A stretch of 64,000 bases of DNA. Source: Sanguinoderma infundibulare. Lineage: Eukaryota; Basidiomycota; Agaricomycetes; Polyporales; Polyporaceae. Under the pieces are notes generated by a model. It worked only from the letters and a program-made list of their open reading frames with translations, did not search any database and was not told the DNA's origin. The stretch spans positions 1,860,001 through 1,924,000 of the forward strand of contig JAVLRN010000012.1 in NCBI GenBank assembly GCA_032821775.1, given 5' to 3'. Of this stretch, positions 47,964 to 57,986 are shown one piece after another. Each line of letters opens with the position of its first letter. Position 1 is the stretch's first letter. The position numbers and the translations under genes were made by a program.

Positions 47964-48215
47964 GCTGCGCCAGGCATGCTCGTCGTCCCACCATCCACAT
48001 CGTCTCTCGCACTCGCACCACAAGCTCATACTCCTTTTATTCTCTTTCAAACGGCTTGAGGCCTTACCATAGCCTTTGGCAGTTCCCTACTAATCAGAGC
48101 ACAAACCTATCCTATCCTACCCATCCACCCAACTTCTCCTTCCAATGGATCCCCGGGCAAGTACTTCCGCGAGTCTTCATCGTGGCTGCGTTTTGACTTA
48201 CGCGCGGCTATTTAG

Positions 48216-48590
48216 TATCAGCACTCTAGCCCCCGCAACGACGACTCCGACGGGGAAGGCTACATCCCGCGCACGCCGCGTCGGACTCCGATGGCATGTA
48301 CCTTCTGCCGTGGTGAGTTCCGTTCAGTGGTCGTCCGACTTCCGTCGTCATCTTCCGTCTCCGCCGTCATCTGCATCGCAACTCTCCGGCGCGTACCCTC
48401 AGTCGCTGACGCTGTCGCAACAGGTCGCAAGCTCAAATGTGACGGCCGGCCCATCTGCGCGAACTGCAACCGTCGCGGGCTCGCGTGCGCGTACGTGCCT
48501 GTGTAAGTCTCGCCCATATCCAGCAGCGCGTGGACCGCAGCTAATCTTTTCGTGCTACCCGAACCGTTCAGGTCCGCGCAAAAGGCTTAA
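48216..48590 (+). CDS. Short Zn(II)2Cys6 zinc-cluster protein
   Basis: Contains a fungal-type binuclear zinc cluster, CX2CX6CX5CX2CX6C, reading CTFCRGRKLKCDG then CANCNRRGLAC. Exons are 48216-48312, 48424-48502 and 48572-48590. Before the cluster comes a conserved-looking DDSDGEGYIPRTPRRTPM; after it the protein ends at once with AYVPVSAQKA and a TAA. No activation or middle-homology domain follows. The true start is unresolved. An upstream ATG at 48145 with a good donor after ATGGATCCCCGGGCAA joins out of phase by one base, and the first Met inside the exon (48291) would leave only the zinc cluster. It may be a mini regulator, a truncated gene, or a gene with an indel or missed exon. Confidence 0.6.
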
Positions 48591-49651
48591 ACTTTAACGC
48601 GCAACCTCCTCGCGTCCGGTACCCCATTGCGCCTCGACCGCCGAGGCGTCCAGCCCGAGCCCCGTAACCACCGCGGCCTCGCTTCGCGCGCGTTTCCAAG
48701 CCGGCGCGGACGCGTCGCGAATGCCCCGCCTCGGTCTTGGCCCCACACGATCCTTCTTCGAATGCAGCGCGGGCGCGCTGCGTAACTTGCTCTCTCTCTC
48801 CGCCTCTCGACCTCGCCCTGTGTCTTTGCAATTCGCTGTTACATGTTTCGTTCTGCTCTCGCCAACTAGCCCCTACTTCCTACTCGCTACTAATACTTTA
48901 CAAGGACTTCCACTAGTCGCGAACCGGTCGCGTACGCGCCGACCCGTCTCCCGCGCTGTAGCTGTAGATTTACATAGAGCCCATCGACTCCGTACGCCAC
49001 CGACAGCATCCGAACTGAACTGTTTTCCGTGTTTTCCGCAACTTCTAGCGTACATCCTCTATAGTTGTCCATAATACTAGCTGTGTTAGGTTAGTTTGCT
49101 CAGTGCGTAGCCTACGACCTATTTTATTACGTTTTACGAAGCCTCAGCAAAGTTTAACTCGCGTGCGCGACATGCTCCTTCGATGGTCGCGTCGAGATCG
49201 TCGTGAGGCTCGGGACGTAAACGAGCTGGGTGCCATGTGTGCAAATTCGCTTCCCATGTGATGTCCGCGGACGGAAGGAGACGGGAGGTGGCGTGTCGTC
49301 ATCACTGCGGACCTGGCTCGGGGACACTTGTTGAGTTCTTGCGCATGGAGACGCTGTCCTGGGCGCTGCGGCTCATAGCGTAGTGGTCGATGCTCCCGGA
49401 CGTTCGGGATTGAATAACGATACACAGCTGATGTACAGGAACATAGCTTCACGTTCCTTCTGTCTCGCCGCCCTACAGCTTCAGAACCCATGATGGTAGA
49501 ACCTGTGCTCAGCAAAAAATATGCGTCAGTCATTATCGGACCCGTCCTTCACGTCATCATCTACACCCCCGGCGCCCGCCGTGGGTCATCGTTGCGAGAG
49601 GCCGCAGAAGACGGCAGCGGATTCGCGTAAGATGCAAATATCAATCGAAGA
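48591..49651. other. Intergenic, nothing recognised
   Basis: Starts C/T-rich (48600-48900), then becomes more AT-rich around 49060-49140, suggesting the 3' region of the zinc-cluster gene. No gene seen up to the stop of the arrestin-like gene. Confidence 0.5.
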
Positions 49652-51651
49652 TCAACGAGACGCATTCGTGGCGGTGATATGACGTGCATGGACCGCATGA
49701 CCAGACACGGGAACGCACCTCTGGTTTCCGTTCTCCAAATAGCCCATCGCCGTATTGTAGTCGCCCACCTGCCCTTGCGCGTACCCCGGAGGCGCGTACG
49801 ACCTCGACACGACGCCAGGCGCATTCAGGCTTGTGATTGTGACGCGCTCGCTGATGAGCGGCTCGACTCCGGACGTGGCTGGGGCGAAGCCAGGCGCCTG
49901 GAACTGTAACAGCACCAGGGCGTACTGCAAGGGGGCCAACGTCACAGGCGTAGTGCAGCAGAGAAGGGCATATTGGTGAGCAGTGTCCCACGTCCAGGTG
50001 CCGGATGGAGGAGATGAAAGATGGCGGGCGTGTGCCACACGCATCATCGCGCAGGAATCGGTGCCAGGCCAGACCACATTCGGGATGTCGAGACCCGGTG
50101 GGAGTATGCAGCCGGGCGAGGGTTCGAAGCATTATTGCATGCACAGCCCAGTCAGCCACGCTGTACATCAGGGCAGAAGAGAAATGCATATCGGGATACG
50201 GGGAATCAGACCAAGGTGGTGGGGAGCAGGGGTATATGCGATGCAACAATATCACTACGAACTCACTCACCCTGACAGAGAACCGCGGAAAGACGAAGCT
50301 CGGCTTGAGAGACTTCTTGACTTCGAGTTCGCCCTGGAGGACGCGCGAGCCTGGTTCGGCCGCGCCTTCGTCCGATGGCCAGAAGAACGCGTTGCCAACA
50401 CTCTCCCGAAATACGTTGTTGCTCCGGCCGGTGCTATCGGCGTTGTCTAGGATTGCGTGAGAGCCAACCAGACGCACGCGGATGAGGTGAAGCCGGATGG
50501 CGGAGGGTGTTGCGAGGAGATCGAGACCTTGCTGGTCATTGCCCTTGAGAGTGAATATGATGGGAATGGGATTGCCGAGGGCGTACGAGAGCTGGGTAGT
50601 CAAGGGTGCATAAGAGAGTATTGGAAAGGAAATCGGGAAATCAGCTTCTCCGCACAACTCCAGACGCACGGAAAATATTTGGAATGCTTAGACTTACGGG
50701 AGTAGCTAAAGCCAACTGTGTAAAAACAACATTAAGCAAGTAATAACAGTACAGCCTCGGAGGATATACCGTGCATTCCAGCTCGACCTTCCGAGTGTCG
50801 AAGAGCGTCCCCGAAACTTTCACAGTCGGCAGAACTTTCCAACCTCCCGGATCGCCTTGCGGTCCGATAAGCGGGGTTCCTTCTTGGTACGAGAGCTGCC
50901 TCAATTCCGAGGGAAAGTTCGCTCTGACGAGTGGAAGATACACGAAATTGGTTGCTAAGCTACATTCAATTGTAAGATATGGGGATCAATGGTTCACAAC
51001 CAGAACGCTACGTACACTTGGTTGACCCGCAGAGAGCCCTTCTTGACGGTGACGACTAACTTGTAGTCGAGATACGCCGGACTTGCGCGCTCTGAGAAGC
51101 TCGGAGGAAGAGGAAATGTTTGCGTGGACTTCTTGCCCCGCTCGGGGACAGCTGTATCGGCTGGGAGCGTGATTGAGTACGAGTACGAATGTTTGCCCTT
51201 CGGTTTGGGGGAAGCTTTGGCGTTCCACAGCTCGTCGACAACTTCAAGGAACCGAATTTCATCCTGACCAACCGCTGTCACTCCGGCAAAAACCTGCAGA
51301 CATTGGATTGAACATGACAGCTTCCAGCCGCGATTCTGACGATGGGCCGAAACGTGATGAACTCACAGAAACAGTTACAGCCTTTGCCCCGTCGGCCTTA
51401 TCAAAGTCGACCTCGACGATGCCAGAAAGGGTATCCTGGTCGTAAAAGAGCGGCAGCTGGTTCTCCTTCGACCTGCTCTTTACCTTCAACCATAGCCAAA
51501 CACGCGACTTTGTGTCTTGGAGCTGGAAAGTTTGTTCCGTAAGCTGGGTTTGTGGTCGCGCTGAGTAGATTGGAAGGTCCTCATCCACTTCAGGTACAGA
51601 TGGTGGGGGAGGCAGATCGTCCAGGATAGATGACGTCGGGCTATCCGCCAT
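49652..51651 (-). CDS. Arrestin-fold protein
   Basis: Likely an arrestin-like adaptor; fungal relatives bind cargo or ubiquitin ligases. Exons are 51367-51651, 51016-51293, 50770-50959, 50698-50715 (18 nt), 50271-50591 and 49652-49924. The start reads MADSPTSSILDDLPPPPSVP. Beta-rich arrestin-type segments follow: RVWLWLKVKSRSKENQLPLF, LSGIVEVDFDKADGAKAVTV, HSYSYSITLPADTAVPERGK and AYLDYKLVVTVKKGSLR. Then come ALGNPIPIIFTLKGNDQQ and IRLHLIRVRLVGSHAIL. The C-terminal part has APPGYAQGQVGDYN. The last intron (49925-50270, 346 nt) may hide an exon, and the C-terminal end is uncertain because a donor-like site precedes the stop. No PY ubiquitin-ligase motif is obvious. Confidence 0.75.
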
Positions 51652-52262
51652 CGAGGGACGAATCTGGGCTGACTGGCGAGGAAACGTATGGGATTCCGAG
51701 AGCAGGAGGATATAGGTTGGGCTGTCTCAAACAAGTATTGCTTGGGCACGTAAGGGACCAGGCACGAAGCCTTGATGTTCGTTCCCGTGCTTAGACGGTG
51801 GGAGTTGGGGCAGTCTGCAAGATGCCATGCTCCTTGGGTGCAAACAAAGCTGTTCGATGACAAGAGCATTTGCTTACTGTTACTGGCGCAAACCCACATT
51901 CTCATGAGGCCGTCCTCCATTCTAAACATTTCCAATATGTTGTAGTCGTCCCATGCCGGCGCGATGGCTTGACAAAATGTCGTTTTGAAAAGGTTTACGC
52001 CTCCTCGAAATACCTGAGCTTGGACAACATGTGGAGACGGCCATGAATAAAGGAGATGGTGATGGTGCCAGTCTTGGGTTCAAAGTCAAGGTGGTGGCGA
52101 AAGACGCATCCCCGCACACGCACAAGCGCACGGCACTGACGGCATCAGCGACGGCTGCTGGCGACCTCGACACCTTGTTCCCGTTACCCGCTTCGACATC
52201 GGGCATGTTCGCATAGCTGCTCTTCCACCATCCAGCGTGTTCGGTATTGCTCAGCTACCACT
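51652..52262. other. Divergent intergenic with protein-like minus-strand stretch
   Basis: Between the arrestin-like gene (-) and the unknown gene (+). On the minus strand at about 51870-52010 a frame reads VFRGGVNLFKTTFCQAIAPA then WDDYNILEMFRMEDGLMRMW, which looks like real protein. I found no start or coherent neighbours for it. It may be an exon of an unannotated gene or a relic. Confidence 0.25.
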
Positions 52263-53451
52263 ATGAGTCTACCTCGACGTTGCGCTTCCCTTGGCACCAA
52301 ACTCCTTCAAGGATCTCGGACAACCAGGCCCACACTCTGCGCCGCCCGGCACTCTCTTGCTACGTCTTTGGACACATCTTGGGATCCGGTGAGCATTTGG
52401 AATATCTTTCCCTTCATGCGCCCAATAGGTGATACTGACGCATAGGGCACACTCTGCGTTAGGAACCTTTCCGCAGTGTGTATGATGTCTCTCGCATCCT
52501 GGACACAGTACCTGTCCCTGTCCGTACACTGTATCCCCCGTGGCTCAAACCAGAAGACTACATTGACCTCTCCGACCGCCTAGGGTTCGTGAAGGTCGAA
52601 ACCAGCGAGGCGGATCTGCCAGGTTGCGGAGACAACAGATCGTACATCACTTACTGGCAAACGAGGAAGATGGACAAACAGACGCGAACCCGACAAGTGA
52701 CATGCTTTCCTTTCCCCGTCAACACCCGCGGTTTCCTCTACTTCAAGCACAGCCCTATCCACCCCATCGCGAGCGCGCTCCGTTTCCGGCTAGCTCAGAA
52801 GCCCGATGTGGATGGGTTCTTGCAGGGCCGCGACCTCTTGACACCGTATGGCACGCGTTGGGAAATCCCCCTCGTCGCCCTCGCGTCTTCGTATCGAAAC
52901 GATGGCGTCAAGCACGTTCTGCGAAACGATGGCCTCGTACCGCCCCAATTGTACGACCATTGTACGACTTTGCCAGCCGGGGCGGAAACTATCGGGCCAT
53001 GGTCACAGGTCGTTTACACGACATACCAGCCCTTCTACCTGGATCTCGGTATGCCGAGAAACAAGCTTTTCCTCGTCGGAATGCATGGAATCGACCACAT
53101 TTGTGCGAAGGAGCTCTTTGCAGGCGAGCGATACCCTTTCAAGTGTATGTCTTCCTGGATCAGGACTCGTTGACGCCCTGCTGATTCTTGCTGTCGCTAG
53201 CTGGAATCGTGCTGTGTCGTTTTGAGCCTATCAAAGGGCTCGCCATGCGTATAACGCGAGTTATCGAGCCAGTGCGCTTCGTCGACCAATACAAGGGTGG
53301 GTATGGGGAACTTGAAACAGGCAAACTTGTAAGGTTCCGAGGCTGGCCGCGTTCTCTCCTGTCAAGGAGGAATGAGTCGGGGATCAGTACGCTGGAGCGG
53401 TGGAAACAGCGCGTTGAACGGAACGCGTTCGCTTGGTCGTGGGCCAGGTGA
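52263..53451 (+). CDS. Unknown conserved-type protein, possibly mitochondrial
   Basis: Three exons, 52263-52388, 52463-53144 and 53201-53451, total 1059 nt (352 aa). The first exon, MSLPRRCASLGTKLLQGSRT and following, is Arg/Ser/Thr-rich with no acidic residue for about 38 residues, typical of a mitochondrial targeting sequence. The body reads RILDTVPVPVRTLYPPWLKP, GFLYFKHSPIHPIASALRFR, EIPLVALASSYRNDGVKHVL and GIVLCRFEPIKGLAMRITRV. I do not recognise a named domain. The frame ends at TGA 53449-53451, but the same frame stays open beyond it to 53568 with strongly protein-like sequence (see findings), so the gene may be truncated. Function unknown. Confidence 0.78.
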
Positions 53452-54129
53452 GCAACGATGCCGACTTGTTCATCGGAGGCGACGCTAATGCGAGATTTAC
53501 AACGCAGCTTGGAGGCGGCGGTGGGCGAAGATTGGACATTTCCCTGGAACACGAGCCGTCAGGCGTAGGCCATTGCGAATACCCATTGTCCCTTAAAAAT
53601 CGCTATTATGTCTATGACATTGGCCTACGTGAACGATGGCGAGCGAGAACTAGCTCAGGTGCCGTTGTGTTGAAGTTCGGGGCTTAGTTGGCCTTCTGGC
53701 GACTCGGAGACGTCGGACGGCAGCGGTATCCACACCGTGTTTCAACAAATTATACCCCAATCCCCGTTGGCACGTCGCTCAGCCGAACAGCTAGTAAAGT
53801 AGAGTTCGTTTTGGCCGCCAGACGAAAGCGCTCTGCTGACATATGGGGAACTCCTAGGTCAGCCATGTTGTGGGGATCACGTTTGTCTCCTCGGTATGCG
53901 CGACAACATCGGAACGCGCGAGAAGTTGATGATGCCCTCTTCATACACCCGGTCGTCCTGACCCCAATGGACGCGAAACGTGTTGGGGAAGCGGTTTCGA
54001 CTTAACCCCAGCGCAGTCCGGCCGATAGATGGCATTGAAGTCTGACTCATCGCCTTGGTACCGCAACAGACTGGTATATATAATACGTCACAGTTCATGG
54101 GCGCTTCATCACGCTCCACCTTGCCCATC
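53452..54129. other. Intergenic, extended frame then GST promoter
   Basis: The first 117 nt carry the in-frame continuation of the upstream gene (RDLQRSLEAAVGEDWTFPWN). The rest shows no gene. A TATA box for the GST gene lies at 54075-54083. Confidence 0.45.
54075..54083 (+). promoter_or_regulatory. TATA box, glutathione S-transferase gene
   Basis: TATATATAA 47-55 nt upstream of the start codon at 54130. Confidence 0.55.
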
Positions 54130-55108
54130 ATGGCATCCGCTCAACTGATAACCCTTTACACTGCTACGGTGAGACTGCGGTAACGTAGATATACCATCGT
54201 CTGGTCGCTGACGCACCTGTTCTACAGTATTCGCCATACTCTCAACGAGTAAGTGGTGCAATGTGCAGTCATCGTACTCGCGTCGTTAACCACTTCTATG
54301 GTGTCATTAGGTCCGACTTGCCCTGGATGAGGTCGGAGCTCAGTACAAAGTTCATGATTTCGGGAAGAAGAAGGGTGCGAAGCCCGAATGGTACTACGCG
54401 ATCAACCCACTAGGCAAGGTCGGTCCTCCATCGATGTCCGTTCCTCAAACCAGCTCATGCGCTCGCTGTCTTCCAGGTCCCTTCCATCACATACGGCGGA
54501 CCCGATGTCCCATCAGACCAGCCCTCCCCCGAGTCCGAGAAGCTTTCAGAGTCGCTCGCGCTTCTCGAGTTCATCGCCGACATCCATCCCGAGGCCAACC
54601 TCCTCCCCGCCGACCCCGTCCTCCGCGCTAAGGCGCGCCGCGTCATCGCCATCTATGAGAATTACGTCCACGTCGCTTTCAAGGGGGCGTTCTTCCTGGG
54701 CCAGCCTGCCGAAGCGATCCTACAGGAGATTGCCAAGTTCCAGGCGGTCCTCCACCCGACGGGGTTCGCCGTCGGACCATACTCGATCGCAGACTGCGCA
54801 GTCGCTCCATTCCTTGTACGAATGATGCTCTTCTTGCGCAGGGGGCTTGGAGGGTATCCTCAGGAGGAGGGCGAGAAGATGCGTGAGGCGCTGGCGGGCG
54901 AGAAGTATGCGCGGTTGAGAAAGTACGTCCAGGACCTCTCCGAGAGGCCGAACTTCCAAGTTGGCTGGGACGAGGTCAGTGGCGGTTTCCTTGTGCTCTT
55001 GACGGATGCTCCAGTGGAGGCTGACCTCCGCGCTTCCAGGACGTCCAGTTCGAACACTGGAAAACTCACCCCGCGTTCAGGCACAACACGGCGGCAGGAC
55101 CTGCCTAA
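54130..55108 (+). CDS. Glutathione S-transferase-like protein
   Basis: Five exons, 54130-54168, 54228-54248, 54311-54418, 54477-54974 and 55040-55108, total 735 nt (244 aa). The start reads MASAQLITLYTATYSPYSQR, a thioredoxin-fold beta-alpha unit with Ser/Tyr at the usual glutathione-contact position, followed by VRLALDEVGAQYKVHDFG. NPLGKVPSITYGGPD includes the cis-Pro of the G-site, and SLALLEFIADIHPE covers the Glu-Ser glutathione contact area. The helical C-terminal domain contains YSIADCAVAPFLVRMML, where the SIAD N-capping box is the family hallmark. It probably conjugates or reduces small electrophiles. The GST class cannot be fixed from sequence alone. Confidence 0.9.
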
Positions 55109-55742
55109 GCACGCTTTCCCGCCAGTATTGCGTGGTTACTCTGAGAACACTGATCTCTGTTGTATTTTCACGACCCAACAGCGATGCCGTCATCTCCTAC
55201 GCACTGCGGCCGAATTTGAATATGCATGGTTCCCCACGTCTCGAAGGGGGAATTGGGAATGGCGGCGCGCTCCGCGGCGTTCTCAAGGCACACGGCAAAC
55301 ACCATCAGGCGGACCTTGCAAGCCAGCGGAATTGGTCATATTCAGCCCCCAGGCCTTTGACCGTTCCGAAATCGTTTTTCGCCGTGTCCACGTCGCATGT
55401 GAGGATGTAAACGACAGTTCGCCTTTCCTTTGACTGCTGTCGCGTTTGTCATGCGAATTCTTTTCCACTGTTCGAATAGTCAATAGGCCTCGCGCCCTAT
55501 TACGTGTGCCTTGGCCTCCATCGACGACTACTCTGATGTAGACCAAAATCACCGCCCATACAGTAATGTCTCACTCGAAGACCGGACACGCAAATAGAGA
55601 TAGGCAAGGCGGGCGCAGACCCACGCCGTCCGCTGATCGCGTGGTGAGTGTGCCATTATATTTAAGGTTGGCTTGCATGCGATGCTACCCTTCTACGTTA
55701 GGTTGCACTCCACCTCCGTCGCCCCCCAGTCCTTTCTTAAGC
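55109..55742. other. Intergenic, upstream of the seven-helix gene
   Basis: 3' region of the GST gene and promoter of the next gene, with a TATA box at 55657-55665. A plus-strand frame at 55566-55793 overlaps the next start in another frame and is not called. Nothing else seen. Confidence 0.5.
55657..55665 (+). promoter_or_regulatory. TATA box, seven-helix protein gene
   Basis: TATATTTAA about 80 nt upstream of the start codon at 55743. Confidence 0.5.
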
Positions 55743-57501
55743 ATGTCGGATTCCGATAATGCCGAGCTTATTGATGCAGTCAGTCGCGTGTGAGTGATTC
55801 TCCTCAACGAGCCCATGTCATGCATGTAATGTACTTAGCTCATCTCCTGCAGTCAGTTTGCAAGTTACTTCCAAACAGTCGCTGGCGGTGAGTTTGCCAT
55901 AACTTCTCGCCTGAACTTCAGCATGGCTGCATCTGTTGCTGATGTCGTGGATGATGCTGGGTGCATAGGCCTTTTAACGTATGAGGTCGCGATCACCTTC
56001 GGCAAAGAGGTCGAACTCTTCTGGAAGCGAAAAATCACTGTCTCGACCGTCCTCTTTTTCGTCAACCGTTACGTACCCTTGGTGGTCAAAATACTCTATA
56101 TGCCATGGTCATATCATTTCACTCCGACAGTGCGTGCTGCTCCTTGTATCGCCATTGCCTGCCCAACTCACATGACTGTAGACGTAAGGGATTGACACCT
56201 ATGACAAGACCTTCTGGGCTCACTGAGAAGGCAGTTGCAAAGCATATCTTTGGACCGCACAGATCCTGCAGATCCTCCAATATTTTCCCTGGGCCGGTAC
56301 GCACTACTGGCCGACCCATCCGTAACACCATTGATATTGATGGTTCCCTGCGTCACAACGACGTTGAAGTGTTCTCTGGCTTGCGAGCCTACGTGCTCAG
56401 CGCGCAAACACGGACGCTTGCGGGCTTCGTCTTCATACTCTCTCTTGCGCCCCTGGTCATCAACTACGTGAGTTTCATAGTGGTCTGTTGCGCGAAGCTA
56501 ACGCACTCACGTTTACTAAAGGTGGTGCTAGGTCATTCAACTATCGTTTTCATTGGCCTCGGTTCGGGTTGTGCTGAAACGGACGACCTCCCTAATACCG
56601 TGCAGCGAAGGTGAGTACCGCACTGCAAGGAAAGCTACCCTTACTGAAATAAAGGAACACAGCTGTGTGTACTATCTGCAAGTTCCTGCGATAGAAGCTG
56701 AAGTCTGCGTCTCCCATCTTACCCAGTCCTTCTCGTGTCTCGACTTTCTCTCATCACGTCAGATCTCCTGGTCGTAGCTATCACTTGGATTGCGACGTAC
56801 AAGAATGCCAGGGAGACGAAGCTGCTGGGCCAACGCACGTCGCTCTCGAGCACTCTATTCAAGAACGGTGAGCGAACGGCACTGCTCAGCGTAAATTGTC
56901 TTATTCAATCACTACTTCTCATTTATTAGGTGTCGTATACTTTGTGTGCGTCCTCTAGGCACGGGCCTTTACCCGCTCATGTTGACTGTATCCCAGTGTC
57001 CTGCTTATCTTGAACACTCTTCACCTGGTGTTCTCTCTATTGTCGGTGAGTCTAAACCTCGGCAGACGACTCTCTCGCTCGTGGTTAAGTTCCGGGCAGA
57101 TTTTGCAACAGGACAGCGACAAGGCTAGCTACATCACAATCCTCACCGAACCGTACGTCCGCCCTGCGCCCTCACCCGTTTCTATCTCGGCCTATTCACC
57201 CTCCGCCGCACCTGCGTCTAGGATAACCGCCATCCTCATCTCGCGCTTCCTCTTCGACCTCCAAGCGGCCTACAAGGTCCAGGCCCACCAGCAGTCCCTC
57301 TCGTCAATCAGCACCCTCGACTTCAACAGCGTGCTCGGCTCCCTCACGTCCGCGCTCGCTGCGCCAGGGGAGGCCAGCGCAGACCACGAAGCACACGAGC
57401 TCCGCTCCGCTCCCTCGATCGCGGAGGAAGACAGCGGGAAGTTGGGATCGGGTTCGGACGACCGAGATCCGAGTTCAGAACCGGAAGGAAGGAGCCAATA
57501 G
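55743..57501 (+). CDS. Seven-transmembrane protein of the DUF6533 type
   Basis: A basidiomycete membrane protein family with no proven function, sometimes called receptor-like. Exons I can support: 55743-55789, 55853-55887, 55969-56129, 56263-56296, 56370-56467, 56727-56867, 56930-56945, 56997-57045, 57112-57152 and 57222-57501. Exons between 56130-56262 and 56468-56726 are unresolved. The start reads MSDSDNAELIDAVSRVQFAS. Helix-forming segments include VSTVLFFVNRYVPLVVKILY, FSGLRAYVLSAQTRTLAGFV, FILSLAPLVINY, SLITSDLLVVAITWIATYKN and VLLILNTLHLVFSLLS. The family signature after the last helix, ITAILISRFLFDLQAAYK, is clear. A Ser/Glu-rich cytosolic tail follows. Confidence 0.8.
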
Positions 57502-57986
57502 GCAGACGTCCTACAGCGCGTTGCACATTGCCATGCAGTCCTGCCATAGCTAGCTCTGGTGCGGACATGGCAGCCTTCTGCCTACCAATTAATGTACTCT
57601 AAAAATTGTGGACATTTTCGAGTGCCCCCCTCAGTACACTGACAGTTGCAAAATCTCCTGAGGGGTGGGCATGTTCCAGAAGGCTTGTCGATGAATCAGG
57701 AGCTCTGAGCAACAGGAGTATAAGGCCTATGTACATGGGCAACGCCGCCAGAAAGAGAGTGCGGGAGCGTGCGTGGGTTCCAAATGTCCCAAATAAGGGA
57801 GAATGGAGTCTTAGGGTTAGGGTAGGCGGAGCATGTGGTTGCGGCCAGTTCCGGCAACCGGTCTCTTGGACTCCTTTGCGCACTTGGTCTCCGCGCTGTA
57901 TATACATGCTGAGTGGGTCAATCTCTTCGGGTTCTAACCATTCCTCCTCTCTCTTCCCGCCTCTGCTCGCTGCCAGGTAGACCAGG
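57502..57986. other. Intergenic, upstream of the carrier gene
   Basis: 3' region of the seven-helix gene and promoter of the carrier gene. A TATATACA-like element lies at about 57899-57906, about 85 nt before the start codon. No gene seen. Confidence 0.45.

Larger units (their letters stand above)
42655..48144. other. 5.5-kb gene-poor region
   Basis: No recognised gene. GC content and codon-like periodicity look lower than in the flanking genes. Candidate coding patches are the minus-strand segment at 45274-45696 (separate entry), a minus-strand frame at 43200-43450 starting MARSVAEVCCTKCRSQFGGG, and a plus-strand frame at 46811 starting MATHEPVPSHSRKRDHSQDC. None could be built into a spliced model. 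A TATAAA at 47958-47963 probably serves the Zn2Cys6 gene downstream. Confidence 0.4.

Noticed and set aside
49925..50270. Possible extra exon inside the long last intron of the arrestin-like gene
   Set aside because: No open frame joins both flanking exons in phase with good splice sites, so it is left as intron.
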